A DNA stretch of 64,000 bases from Molanna angustata (lineage: Eukaryota; Arthropoda; Insecta; Trichoptera; Molannidae), in assembly GCA_963576475.1 (NCBI GenBank), contig OY754982.1, positions 9,223,280 to 9,287,279 of the forward strand. The letters are read 5' to 3'. This document shows positions 10,927 to 21,504 of the stretch, one piece after another. Position 1 is the stretch's first letter. Each line of letters begins with the position of its first letter. Under the pieces are notes generated by a model. It was not told the origin of the DNA, searched no databases, and saw only the letters and a list, made by a program, of their open reading frames with translations. Position numbers and translations under genes: made by a program.

Positions 10927-11388
10927 AATAATATCAATAATAGGAAACTCATATCAATGTCTCGCTCTCGCTAGTTCGTGGTAGATTTCTGCAGAATTAC
11001 CGAGAATAGCTTTAGTTTGTTTGGTAACTGAATATATTAGTTAGTACTTAGATACCCGATATCAGGTGGATTATACACAGGTACATATTTAAAGTTATTG
11101 CATTTTCAAAGCCAATATCGTTAGATAGGTACCAAATTTGTTATAAGTAGTTACCAACCAACTTACTTACTGCACCCGAAGTAGATCGCATTTGTGATCA
11201 GGACCGTATCAAGTTAACTGTCGAATCATGCAGATATGAGTGAACGATATCAACAGATATCGGAAACGCCGAAATAATTGATTAAAAAATAATGATATAA
11301 GAAATTATGAAATGGGTCGGTGACGGAGCACCTTTTGTTCTAGATTAGTTATTTAGTGGATACTAGTACCTAATGAGCTTGTCTTGCA

Positions 11389-11412
11389 GTCTTGGTCTTG
11401 CAAGACCAAGAC
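11389..11412. repeat. 24-bp perfect palindrome
   Basis: CTTGGTCTTG is followed immediately by its reverse complement CAAGACCAAG, and two more bases pair on each side. More CAAGACC/GGTCTTG words lie scattered to 11665. It may be the end of a diverged foldback repeat. Confidence 0.5.
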
Positions 11413-11703
11413 CGTATGTGTAGCTGCAAGACCAAGAGTATTACAAGACTTAATGCAAGAGTTTTGCGGGCTGGCAAAATTTTATATTTTCAATTCAAAA
11501 TAAGCATTTTAACTACGTGGGCACTATCAACATTATAATATAAATTAACTATATTTGGTCATATTTCATGGTAGTTAACATTAAAATATTTTTTTGTACA
11601 ATGGCAAGACCAGCAAGACAGCAAGATAAAGACCACACCTATAAATGCCACCCTTATCTTTGTCTTGCATTTTCTCATCACTAGTGGATATCAATCCTGG
11701 GGG

Positions 11704-12039
11704 CCTAGACAACGCCCCCAAGTCAAATTGAAAACGCTGTTCGTTTTCGCCAAGCGCTAATTTTTTTTGTATGGGATTTGACGTTTGTTGTAGAAATTTT
11801 TTCTACAATAACAAACAACAAACGTCAAATCCCATACAAAAAAAATTAGCGCTTGGCGAAAACGAACAGCGTTTTCAATTTGACTTGGGGGCAACGTGTC
11901 ATTTAAGCTAAGCGTTATATCGCTAAGCGATAGTAAATGTATGAAATTGGTCGCTATGACAACACGTGACAGCCACAAATTTCATACATTTCTATCGCTT
12001 AGCGATATAACGCTTAGCTTTAATGGCATGTTGTCTAGG
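11704..12039. mobile_element. Palindromic MITE (CCTAGACAAC ends), interrupted by another palindrome
   Basis: The left end CCTAGACAACG and right end TGTTGTCTAGG are inverted. Inside, GCTAAGCGTTATATCGCTAA pairs with its complement near 12000-12020 and ATGTATGAAATT with AATTTCATACAT. The same terminus occurs on the MITE at 12343. The element is split near its left end by the insertion at 11715-11891. Confidence 0.65.
11715..11891. mobile_element. 177-bp near-perfect palindromic MITE nested in the previous one
   Basis: It starts CCCCCAAGTCAAATTG and ends CAATTTGACTTGGGGG. The two arms match almost base for base through TTTTCGCCAAGCGCTAA and GGGATTTGACGTTTGTTGT to the centre near 11803. It is flanked by CAACG on both sides (11710-11714 and 11892-11896), a 5-bp target duplication. 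The high arm identity suggests a fairly recent insertion or recent inverted duplication. Confidence 0.75.
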
Positions 12040-12049
12040 GGAGCAGACT

Positions 12050-12140
12050 AGATCGATTTCGTTCACCGTGCAAACATTTTCTTTCTTTAGAGAATATAAG
12101 AGGATGTAAGTAAACAATATTCATGTTAAAAGAATATATT
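12050..12140 (+). repeat. SINE-1-like body fragment
   Basis: GATCGATTTCGTTCACC and AATATTCATGTTAAAAG resemble the SINE-1 body without its head. Diverged. Confidence 0.35.
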
Positions 12141-12342
12141 CATTCATATAATAAAACTCTTCTTTTTCACAAAAATACAAGAATGTGAAAATAAAATAAA
12201 TCAGAAACAAAAACAATTAAAATAAAATTAATAAAAAGGAATGAAAGTAAAGTAAATCAAATGTCAAATTTAAAGGATGCTTAAGATTGAAATAACTAAA
12301 GAAAATCACTAGTGCATTAGAAAATGGATATAGTTTACGTGC

Positions 12343-12512
12343 CTGCCGCCCTAGACAACGTGTCTTTTAGCTCAAGAAAAGAAACAAGAAAATATAACTC
12401 AATGTATGGAAGTGACAGTTGCCAGTCACGTGACAACTGTCACTTCCATACATTGAGTTGTCTTTTCTTGTTTCTTTTCTTGAGCTAAATGACACGTTGT
12501 CTAGAGGGGCAG
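12343..12512. mobile_element. Palindromic MITE with CTAGACAACGTGTC ends
   Basis: The left end CTGCCGCCCTAGACAACG and the inverted right end CTGCCCCTCTAGACAACG continue inward through GTGTC, TTTAGCTCAAGAAAAG and AATGTATGGAAGTGACAGTT, so nearly the whole element is one palindrome around 12430. It shares the terminus of the MITE at 11704 but has a different interior. Confidence 0.7.
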
Positions 12513-13357
12513 TTCTGATGAACACATTTTGTTTTTAATGCCTTTAATGTTCATTCACATTTAAATTCGTCTTCGGAATTGAACCAATTGCTTAATTATT
12601 TTATGGAGTCAAAATTGAATTCATTATTCTGGCGCTGATAAACCTGAAGCTGATCCTGTCTCTGATTGGAAATATAAAGCTTAAACACTGTACGAAATGA
12701 CTAACTGAATGATTAATCGAAAATGTTGGATTAATATATTGGCACCTTGCCGAATCTTTTGATTAAAAACTTTTACGTCCTATGCCCCTAAGACAATTTG
12801 TCAAACTAGTCATAAAATATTGCTTGTCTTTTGAGATGAGTAATCGTTTAAATATTATTTCGTGCACTTTCTGATTTTTTCATTATTATTATCGTCATTA
12901 ACCTTCAATGCTCGGTGTAAAGATGTCAAATGATTTTGCCGGGCAATTTATAGTGACATAATAAATACTGAAATACACATAAATAATAATTCCTAAATTT
13001 ATCGATGAAATAAAACTATTATTTCAAATGCTGAAAGACTATTTGCTCAAAGGATTTCTCAAACACAAATATCATAAAGTAAAATATCCATCCAGAATTC
13101 AATGGAAGATACTATCGACATTACGCAAAATAATTATTTTCGACAGTAATTTTAATTTTCGAAATCTTTAAATTTTTAACGCACCATGATTGGTAGATGC
13201 CGTATTATAACAGTATTATTCAGATTTTGTGTTGGTGTATTGAAAATGATTATTTATTAGATAATAATGATCATGACTGAGCAAGGATATGTGTAAAAAG
13301 ACAGTCTGACATGTGTCCGAACTGTAATGCAAAATGGTGCTCTTTTGGGGGGGCCTC
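12513..13357. other. AT-rich stretch without a gene
   Basis: No ORF with family features, repeat or tRNA-like element was recognised. Confidence 0.5.
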
Positions 13358-13520
13358 CTATAATATTTATTTATTTATTTATTTATTTTTCACACCATTA
13401 TCACAAAGACTATTATGAAGATTACTGCTGCCCAACTAGGTAACCCTGTTCTAGGGCTAGCAGTTTACAATTTTACCAAGCCAAATATTTGACATTTTGG
13501 TTATACATAGTTACATAGAG
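13358..13520 (-). repeat. LINE 3' tail (AAAT repeat plus stem-loop), minus strand
   Basis: A TTTA microsatellite (about 13361-13388) is the complement of an AAAT tail. About 45 bp further lies CTGCTGCCC / GGGCTAGCAG enclosing AACTAGGTAACCCTGTTC, the loop also seen at 1253, 18603 and 37204. No coding part was recognised beyond it. Confidence 0.5.
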
Positions 13521-14344
13521 CGGACACCAGACATCACAACACAGTAAATTACAATATTACATAGTTACCAATATCTCAAACACAAAAGTATAAACTGATA
13601 CAGTAAATTTTGATATGTTATTATTCTAATATTATTTCTATCATAATATGCACACCCGTTGTTGTCATTTATGTTATGTAGCAGTTGTCATTTAATATAG
13701 ATTATTATAACGATTACATGTCATTTGCTTATTACTGACGATCGTTTTTTTATAATTTTTAGAACATTTTTTTGAAGTTATAATTTTATTGTGAAAATAT
13801 ACTTACTCTCTCAGTTTTTAATACTCAGATATTATGTGGAGTAACGATATTCTGTCACTGTAACTCTGATAAATGTAAATTATTATTTAATTCAAATTAT
13901 TCAACACGTATATCTATTAAAAATATATTGATTGTAAACCAGAAAGTTTTTTTTAATGGAATCTCGTTTTTTATATATATATTTTTTTATCAATGCGTGT
14001 TTTTATTTAGAAATATCATGTAGGTACCTACTAAACACAAACGATATGTATTGAGCTCAGTAAGTTAGATGAAGTCAACTAATAAAACCACAATACAAAA
14101 ACTAGGACATTATTTAATGAAAATGAATCTAGTAGAGTTTTACGAATCAATGAACTAACTAAATGATTATTAATACTGTGCGACGTATGTAATAAGTTTT
14201 CAAGAAGTTAGTATGGTTTCCTGTATTGATTAATATTAGCGAAGGTTCAGATAATTTGATTATTCCATTATCCATTACGTATTCGTTCACGGATCACTTG
14301 AGAACATCTTTCTACAGTCTCCGAGGAATCATTTATGTAGGATC
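13521..14344. other. AT-rich stretch without a gene
   Basis: Nothing recognisable apart from an AT-rich run near 13970-13990. Confidence 0.5.
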
Positions 14345-14713
14345 ATCTTTTTTTTTTATTAATTAGGCAACCCACCCAAATTGAGGGTGATTTGTGCCAT
14401 TCTAGTGTCTATGAGACACACAAATTACTATTTATACTTATTTGAAGTTGAAGATTTATAGGTTAATTTGATTAGAGAAAAGAAATTTAGAAACTTGGCA
14501 ATGAATGCGTTTTTTGTTGAGTGATAATAGGTGGGCGATATTAAAGGGACGAGGAACATTAACAATAGAATCATTAAGATCAAATTTGGGCAACAAAAGA
14601 ACACATGGTCGGGCGACTCAACATCCAATCCACATGGCAGAATGGACTATCCACAACACAAATCTTATATAAGTGAGAAGCCAATATACAATGACCAATT
14701 TGGAGTCGGCTAA
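14345..14713 (-). pseudogene. I-clade LINE, 3' fragment
   Basis: On the minus strand degenerate codons read SHLYKICVVDSPFC, then a frameshift, then DVESPDHVFFCCPN and a leucine-rich tail to a stop near 14428. This lines up with the last 60 residues of the intact element at 29974 (its SHLHRIHVRDSPSCACG and TLDHVFFECP). The 3' UTR ends AATCACCCTCAATTTGGGTG, comparable to AATCATCCTAATGATTGGGT at 33746. It is an old relative of the intact LINE, not a recent copy. Confidence 0.65.
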
Positions 14714-14779
14714 TATTGGATATTTCTCTTTTTGATACGAGTATCTTCATCGCTTGAAACCAGGGATGTTTTGGTATAG

Positions 14780-15115
14780 TGTTTTGAATCGATTTATAGT
14801 CCTGGAGTATATTTTGAAAATCCCTTCCCCAGTACCTATCCTCAAAAGATACGTCTTTGAAATAAAGAGTAGTTTGAATTTACATGAGTTTTTTGAAATT
14901 TTAATTTTCCTAATTCTTTTCTTGTAAAACTAGTTTTAGTAAAACCCATTTTTTTTATTGAAAAGTAACTCAAAAACTACATGGCGTATGAAGTAGATTT
15001 TTACTTCAATAGAAAGAGGATATGAAAATCTACCGCCTTATTAGTGTTTTACTACTTTAATTACTATTCTTGCTAGGTATTTAAAAAACCTCTCATTATA
15101 TAGAAATATATAGTG
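14780..15115 (+). repeat. Interspersed repeat of unknown class, copy 1
   Basis: It matches 44280-44595 over most of its length: TATATTTTGAAAAT, CAAAAGATACGTCTTT, TATGAAGTAGATTTTTACTT and TTTAATTACTATTCTTGCTA. No termini, tail or ORF define its class. Confidence 0.55.
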
Positions 15116-15239
15116 TTGCCATTTATATAAATAAATTGGTTATTTAGATGGCGATAAAAACAACACAATTTTCCGACTCTGACAGCGGTTTTTTCGTTTA
15201 ATCATCTTCAGTAATTTAATAAAAATATAACGCATTCAA

Positions 15240-15490
15240 GCATTTTTTGGAATTTCAATCTTGGGAATTGGTTGGCAGCAAAGTGATGTATCTCTTCCTC
15301 CACTCCGCTCAATCTTCAGCGACTCTCTCCATGTCTGTGTAGGAGGTACACTTCATGTCCTCGCACACCTATCCTAGATATTCCCGTCAGGGACGCCCTC
15401 TGCCAGTTGTTCTCTCAACCATTCCCTGCAAGATGATTTGTAGTAGATCCTCGTGTCGCAACACATGGCCCATCTGATTTGCTGGGATAG
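15240..15490 (-). pseudogene. RTE-like LINE 3' fragment (type A), minus strand
   Basis: Read on the minus strand: a GHVLRHEDLLQIILQGMVER segment, then TGRGRP, MKCTSYTDMERV and EWRKRYITLLPTNSQD-like residues, ending near 15260. The GRPR-type motif followed by DMxR and EWRK is the post-RT tail of RTE-like elements. Two stop codons break it. A shorter plus-strand copy is at 2494-2668, and a different member with an open frame is at 18092. Confidence 0.65.
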
Positions 15491-15749
15491 AACATGGCAT
15501 AAGATTTTTTCAAATGATTTTACAAGGAAAACCAGTCGAAAAAATAGTTTTTTCTTATCGGAACAATAAGTAGGTACCTATATACAATAAGTGAAACAGT
15601 GTGTTATTTCACTTTTGTGATTCAACATTCGGCATTGTACTGATGCCTTACCACATAATATAATAATTTGGAAAGGATCATGTCCGTGGACATATTCTGT
15701 ATGTCTAGGACCCTCTTCAGGAGCCACATTAGACAGGAATAATTATTTG

Positions 15750-15960
15750 TTTTGTTACCAGCAGCTCCCACCACCACCGGCTCTGCAAATGGCTACTGTA
15801 AACGGCCCCTTCACAGAACACTAAGTGAGCGACAAGAAAAAAATGCATAGCACGAAAAGTAGCTCATGGAGTCCTCCATATTAGCAATCTCGGTACCATA
15901 GTGCAAAAGAACAATCGACGAATGTAAATGGAAGATTCAAACTCGTGGATCGTCATTGAC
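15750..15960. repeat. Interspersed repeat, second copy of the 9405 family
   Basis: It carries AACGGCCCCTTCACAGAAC and the AATGCATAGCACGAA block. See 9405-9600. Confidence 0.5.
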
Positions 15961-16959
15961 TTCAGATCTTTTTAAATGAGTGCACGTAACATTAGTACAA
16001 AGGTGGGCTGATTAAGTTACAATTAATTATGCTATATTTTATATTGTTAAACAAGTATTATTGGACGTTACCCATTGAAAATTTTTTTCCTTGTCTATTT
16101 ATGGTTTGAATTTTATCTTATCTTTTTTTTTAATTTTTATATATATTTTGCTACCAAATCAATCTGAATTCCAAAGAAAATATTTTACCATGAATATTAT
16201 ATAAATATTTTATTATCATCAAAAAAAGGAACTATTATATTTAATGCCATGGTGAATAATACAGGTTTTCTCATGGATCAAATGAACGATTACCAAATGA
16301 TATAGTGAGGTTAAATTCCATTAGTAAAAATCAAAACAAGAATATGGTGTTATTTTACAAAAGCGTGACATTGGTTACAGAATCTTCCTTCGGCTGGCGT
16401 TACGCGTAATCCTATATTAACTACAAAACTGCCTATACGTAATTAACAACGATACTTATCGTAATGTATTGTAACAGGTACTTAATAGTAAAAACATATC
16501 TTGTACCAAGTGGTCAAGAAATTAAACAATAAAAACAATAAGAAAAATTCTGCATCGTGAATTAGATTTCATCTGTTCAAAACTATATCTCACACAATTA
16601 ATGCTTCTCTAGTTTGCGAAGACTTGGCAGTTGGAAGGAATTGTCATTTGACAATAAAAATGAATGGGAATAAAATTCTTCTTGTTTTTCTCATTCCAGG
16701 CAGGTTGACCTGTTGTTAATTTATCTTCCATCAGTTTCCTTATTGAGACGAGTATTACTTGCTGTCATAACATAGTAAAATAAGTGTGTTAATCAATAAG
16801 TATTATTATTATTAAAGTTCCTAGAAGAAAAATGATGGTCAATTGATATATTATGTAGCTAAAATAAATTTTTGTAATATTATGTACCTAAGCAATAGGT
16901 ACTAGATATTTTTTTTATAAATTAAGCAATGAAATGTCTATTTTTAAAGAGAAAAACCC
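15961..16959. other. AT-rich stretch without a gene
   Basis: The only recognised item is a short relic of the CR1-like tail hairpin near 16630-16665 (TTGGAAGGAATTGTCATTTG). Confidence 0.45.
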
Positions 16960-17330
16960 CATTAATTAAAGAAAAGACTATGGAATAGTGGTCTGGATAT
17001 GCGTCATCTAACTCACTTTGTATTTTGAAGAAGAAACTACAAAATGAAATATGTATTTATCCCTAAACACCAGATCCCGAATTCCCCTAATTGTCTTTTC
17101 CTTTCCAATCCTTTTTTTGCTATTTTTTTTTGTTTTAATCTTTATATTTGTACATATATTTTATTTGTTTCTCTCTTACAATATTTTGTTGTTGTGCATA
17201 CATATATAATATTGTCACTTTGTACTCTGATTGGTTCGAAGAAATTTGCTTATGGCAATGACCCCGCATGTGTGCATATTTGCATATATATTGTGTACAA
17301 AAAGATAATTAAATAAATATATTTTATCAT
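16960..17330 (+). pseudogene. CR1-like LINE 3' end, second copy
   Basis: The sequence parallels 1965-2340: ACTATGGAATAGTGGTCTGG, FKKKLQNEICIYP-like codons, CACCAGATCCCGAATTCC, a T-rich 3' UTR, then GGTTCGAAGAAATTTGC, TATGGCAATGACCCCGC and the GTGTACAAAAA end with an A-rich tail. It is more diverged than the 1569 copy and contains only the last codons. Confidence 0.6.
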
Positions 17331-17979
17331 ATTGTGTTATAATATTAAATGTTATTTATTGGCGTATCTTTGGAGGTTTTAGAAATGTTTTTTTTCTCTC
17401 TGATAACCTAATCTTTACGTGATATCGTTGTATAACGTGAAATAAAAATAATGAATGTATTAAGTTTGTCTACGAAATATAGTTGGTGAATTTCCACAAT
17501 TAAATATTCCGAATATTTTGTGATCAAATATACCAGTCAATTTTTCTTTGTGTACGTAAAGATATAATATCTTCTAGGAAAACTTTATATTAAATGGTTC
17601 CCTACATTACGGAGCTTTCAATTAAATGAAAATTTTCGAATTATAAATTATTCAATTTTTCAAGAATGTTAGCCAACATTTTTAATAATAATTTCTTTCC
17701 GATGAATTATTGATTCAAAAGGTTTCAAGGCTTCGATTAGTGAGGGGAGCATGAGAGAGAAAGAGATGAGATCTCGGGAATTTTGGGAAAATCTACGACA
17801 ATAATAAATTACCCAAAATTACGAATATTTAAGGAATTCCTCAAGTGGTAGTTGAAAAGGGACATTATCAATGTATAGACTAACGTGACTGTTAGACTTT
17901 GAAGAATTCTTTGAGTATTGATTAATGAATTGATGAATCGACTAAAGATTCAATTAGGTATGGTCAGAACAAAGTAATG

Positions 17980-18440
17980 TTTTTACTCCTCAATACCCCA
18001 AGGGGATATACATAGTTGGGAGTTATGTATTCGCTATTTGTGAGGTGATTTTTTTTCATTTCACATTATCAACTAGTATCATGCTGAGATTCGTCTTATC
18101 AGTTTCAATCTTGGGATTGGTTTGTAACAGCTATGGCTGCCTCTCTTCTACTCCACTCCACCCTGTCCTCTGTCAGCCTCTTCATCTCCACGTAGCTACT
18201 GCAGCAGATGTCGTCGATCACCTGGTCCATGTAGCTCTTTCTTGGTCGGCCTCTATAGTTGCTGCCCTCTACCATTCCCTCCGCGATGGTTATGAGCAGA
18301 CCCGGGTGCCTCATGTTATGGCCAATCCAGTTGGATCGTCGTTGGGCGATTGTATTCTGAAATTTTCAACACAATATAGGTATGTGTGTGTGCTGTGTAT
18401 TAAGTACGGCGAGTTTGTATATACATACTTGGATGATTTA
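17980..18440 (+). repeat. CCCCAAGGGG-family repeat interrupted by a LINE
   Basis: It begins TTTTACTCCTCAATACCCCA, runs through AACTAGTATCATGCTGAGAT, is broken by the fragment at 18092-18352, and resumes TGTATTCTGAAATTTTC, then a short GT run and CTGTGTATTAAGTACGGCG. The uninterrupted order is visible in the copies at 19063 and 44800. Confidence 0.65.
18092..18352 (-). pseudogene. RTE-like LINE 3' fragment with open frame, nested in the repeat
   Basis: The minus-strand frame reads RRSNWIGHNMRHPGLLITIA, EGMVEGSNYRGRPRKSYMDQ, then DDICCSSYVEMKRLTEDRVE and WSRREAAIAVTNQSQD before a stop at 18105-18107. The HxxRHPGL, GRPRKSYxDQ and EWxRREAA order is typical of the C-terminus of RTE-like ORFs. No catalytic box is present because the copy is severely 5'-truncated. 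The flanking repeat resumes at the expected base, with only a GATT-sized overlap as a possible target duplication. Confidence 0.75.
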
Positions 18441-18530
18441 TATATTGAAAATTGTCTCTATCGGGAATCGACCCCGGGACCTTTGGGTCACCATTAGATA
18501 ATTGACCAATAGAGTCACGGAGGTCAGCAA
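18437..18530 (-). mobile_element. SINE-2 head fragment
   Basis: The minus strand reads GACCTCCGTGACTCTATTGG, CCAAAGGTCCCGGGGTCGAT and TCCCGATAGAGACA, matching the tRNA-like head of the copy at 8146-8386, with little body left. Confidence 0.6.
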
Positions 18531-18539
18531 AATTTATTT

Positions 18540-18650
18540 ATTTATTTTATTATATTTTATTTATACCATCTCGACACTTATAACATCATTTATAAATACT
18601 ATCCCAACCTCACTAGGACTACGCCTGTTTCGAGGTTGGAGATAACAAAT
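18540..18650 (-). repeat. LINE 3' tail with stem-loop, minus strand
   Basis: An AAAT-type tail complement (about 18533-18562) is followed by the stem CCAACCTC / GAGGTTGG enclosing ACTAGGACTACGCCTGTTTC. It has the same loop as 1253 and 37204, with changed but complementary arms. Confidence 0.5.
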
Positions 18651-19062
18651 ATTTTTTTTCCAAAGCAGATGAGAATTGCAAAAAAATAATGATATGTGAT
18701 ACAAGGCCATTAGCATGTTGTCATGTTGTATTAAACGAAACCATCAACTTTTGTTTCAAAACACAGAGTCCCTATAATTAACAAGTACCTTTCGATTGAT
18801 TGTGTTTTTTGTCCATGTTTTTAATCAGTTCAAAAAATACTTCAACTCTTTGTCACAAAATCGAATAAATTTGTAAATAATACGATAAAAAGTTGACGAT
18901 GTGTAAAATTCAATAGGTGTAACGGGAAACGGAAATGCAAAAAACAATTTGGCGGGAAATTCAAAGTGGAAAAGTGATACCATAAAATTTTATTGCTTAC
19001 TGTAATAAAACAATATTCAATTACACTGTCACGGACGATATTAAATGAATCAACAGTTAACA

Positions 19063-19202
19063 AGTCAATACTTTTTACTCCTCACTACCCCAAGGGGATA
19101 TAGTGGGCAGTTACGAATTGGTAACTTTAAGGTTATTTTTTATTTCAGATTTTCAACTAGTATCACGCTGAAATTGTATTCTGAAAGTTTCATCACAATG
19201 TA

Positions 19203-19244
<42 letters not shown>

Positions 19245-19497
19245 GTGCTATGTGCTAAGTACATGTACGGCATGTTGATTATCAGATATTCAAATTTGCA
19301 AAATTTGAAAAGAATCCTATGAGTACTTTAGTCACAGATACATTGTGATGAAACTGTCAGAATACAATCTCAGCATGATACTAAATGATAATCTGCAATA
19401 AAAAATAGTTTTAAAAATTGCGATGAATAGGTACATAACTCCCCACTATATCTACTTGGGGTAGTGAGGAGTAAAAACACAAAACTATTAAAAAAAC
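19063..19497. mobile_element. Foldback element of the CCCCAAGGGG family with GT microsatellite
   Basis: The left arm starts TTTTTACTCCTCACTACCCC and the right arm is its inverted match (GGGGTAGTGAGGAGTAAAAA). The arms pair over most of 130 bp. A GT repeat (about 19205-19240) lies on the left side of the loop only. Compared with 44800-45060, this looks like two copies joined head to head. Confidence 0.65.
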
Positions 19498-20014
19498 CAC
19501 ACTCTTTAGTTAAACTGATATTTCAAAACTAAGAGGATTCACATTGTTCAACGTTTTACTACATTTTTATTTAAAAATATTGAGAAAAGTAAACATCTCT
19601 CGTGGTCTATGGTATTATTTTTAAGCTTCACAAACCACACAAAACTTACAAGGATGTATCGAATTCTTGCTTTGACTGTCATTATAGTCTGTGGTTGTTA
19701 CACGTTTTACATATTATTGTCTTTGGACAATGCTGTCATATTTTTATGATAATTGCCTTAACATAATATATTTACTAGAAGTGTTAGTGTTTCGAAGAAG
19801 TATCGTTAAACGTAATTGACATTGTCATACATTTGTGTGGATAGACAAATAAGAGACTCTCGTTAAAATATCGTTAAAATTAAGTAATAACCTCCTGCGT
19901 TATAGAGTGGGTTTAAAATTGTTAGATTTTGATTTCAATCTCCACCACTCTTAAGTGTAGTTTAGTTTTCACAATTTAAATTTAATTTTTTATGCTGATT
20001 TCTCAACAGGAATG
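19498..20014. other. AT-rich stretch without a gene
   Basis: No gene or repeat recognised. Confidence 0.5.
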
Positions 20015-20018
20015 TTAA

Positions 20019-20696
20019 GGGGGGGACTGCTGCCAACGTACCTATTTTTCAATTTGATATACCATCATTATTTCTTATCAAATCGTTTTGAAAAAAATAA
20101 TTTAGATAGTTTGGGTATTAATAAACAAAAATATACCTTAACTTTTTGATAATGCTTTGTATAAATTCTTGTTGAAAAATAATGATATACCCCGATTTTC
20201 AACATTTATCATATATTTTTAATAAACTATAAGGCTTAGAGTAATTTTTTTTTAAATTAAAGAAGACAAAAATATCTAGAAAAATATGATGTGACGTTCC
20301 ATTAATGCTTCAGGTTTAGTAAATAAACCTAAAAACATTTATTTTCCATTCAGCGCAATTGCGTAATAAAAGTTTTTTTGGTTTATTTACTTAACCTGAT
20401 GCGTTAATGCAACGTCATATCATATTTTTCCAGGTATTTTGTTCTTCTTTAATTTATAAAAAAAATGTTGCTCTAAACATTATATTTTTTTCATAAATTT
20501 AAGATAAATGTCTAAAATCGGGGTATGCTTATTATTTTCCTACAAGAATATATACAGAACATAATCAAAAAGTTAAGTTATATTTCTCTTTATTAATATC
20601 CAAACTAACTAGATTATTTTTTTCAAAATGATTCGTTTAGTAATAATGATGGTATATCAAATTAAAATAATAGGTACGTTGGCAGCAGTCGCCCTC
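20019..20696. mobile_element. TTAA-flanked foldback MITE, copy 1
   Basis: TTAA lies on both sides (20015-20018 and 20697-20700). The termini are inverted: GGGGGGACTGCTGCCAACGT at the left, ACGTTGGCAGCAGTCGCCCT at the right, continuing through ATATACCATCATTATT. The arms pair over roughly 300 bp each, so almost the whole 678 bp is a hairpin. TTAA duplication is the mark of piggyBac-type transposition. It has no transposase. Confidence 0.8.
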
Positions 20697-20951
20697 TTAA
20701 GTGTGGATACCATAAGTTTTTGTCTTTATGGTGAATCTACCTATGTAGGTTCTATAAAATCTTGATACAGCATTCGTCCAATCATTTTCATATAGATATC
20801 ATAAAAAAGTGTAAAGTGTACTGATTGTTTTGCCAAAGACATGCGTCCATTACTTCTTTATTATTTCATTTGTCAATACTATCAAAATGCTCCCATGTTA
20901 TGGAAAAGTGACCATTTTACTTTTAGAAGAAAAAATGTATATAGCATAGAA

Positions 20952-21375
20952 CAGTTATGGGCATAGTGCGGCCCGCGGTCCGAGTGCGGCCCTGCGGGGT
21001 ATTCAATCCGGCCCGCGACATGGTTTATAATAACCCCTAAAATTACACCTAGAAGAGGACAACATTTAGACACCATTTAGCTTCACTACTACGAATCAGC
21101 TCATCCCAGTTTCTACCAGATAACAAAGAATTTTTAGAAGCAGTCACAGTTTCATCTGTCACATAAGCCATACCTACTCTTCTAAAGAATAATCAATTTT
21201 TGTAACTTTTTTCTAATAATATAATACAAGTATAATCTATATAAGTTGTGTGTGTAGCAAAAATTAAAAATAAAGATTATCACATATAAAAATCTGTTTT
21301 GTTCATTTTTTTTGGCCCGCCTAGATTTTTTTTTATTTTATCTGGCCCTCCCCTTAAAAAGTTTGCCCATCACTG
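20952..21375. mobile_element. hAT-like non-autonomous element
   Basis: The left end CAGTTATGGGCATAGTGCGG and inverted right end CAGTGATGGGCAAACTTTTT share CAGTxATGGGCA, a hAT-type terminus. Subterminal GGCCCGC/GGCCCTCC words lie at both ends. The 8-bp flanks do not match each other, so the target duplication is lost or the ends are slightly off. Non-coding. Confidence 0.6.
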
Positions 21376-21504
21376 TCTTAGACTATTAGTATTGTGATTG
21401 ATCTGTATTGACTATCGATGTAGGGTTATTAATCTTTCATTCCAACAATTAATGGTATAGTTGTGAAAATAGAATTTGTCGAAATATTTAAAAATGCGAT
21501 TGCC

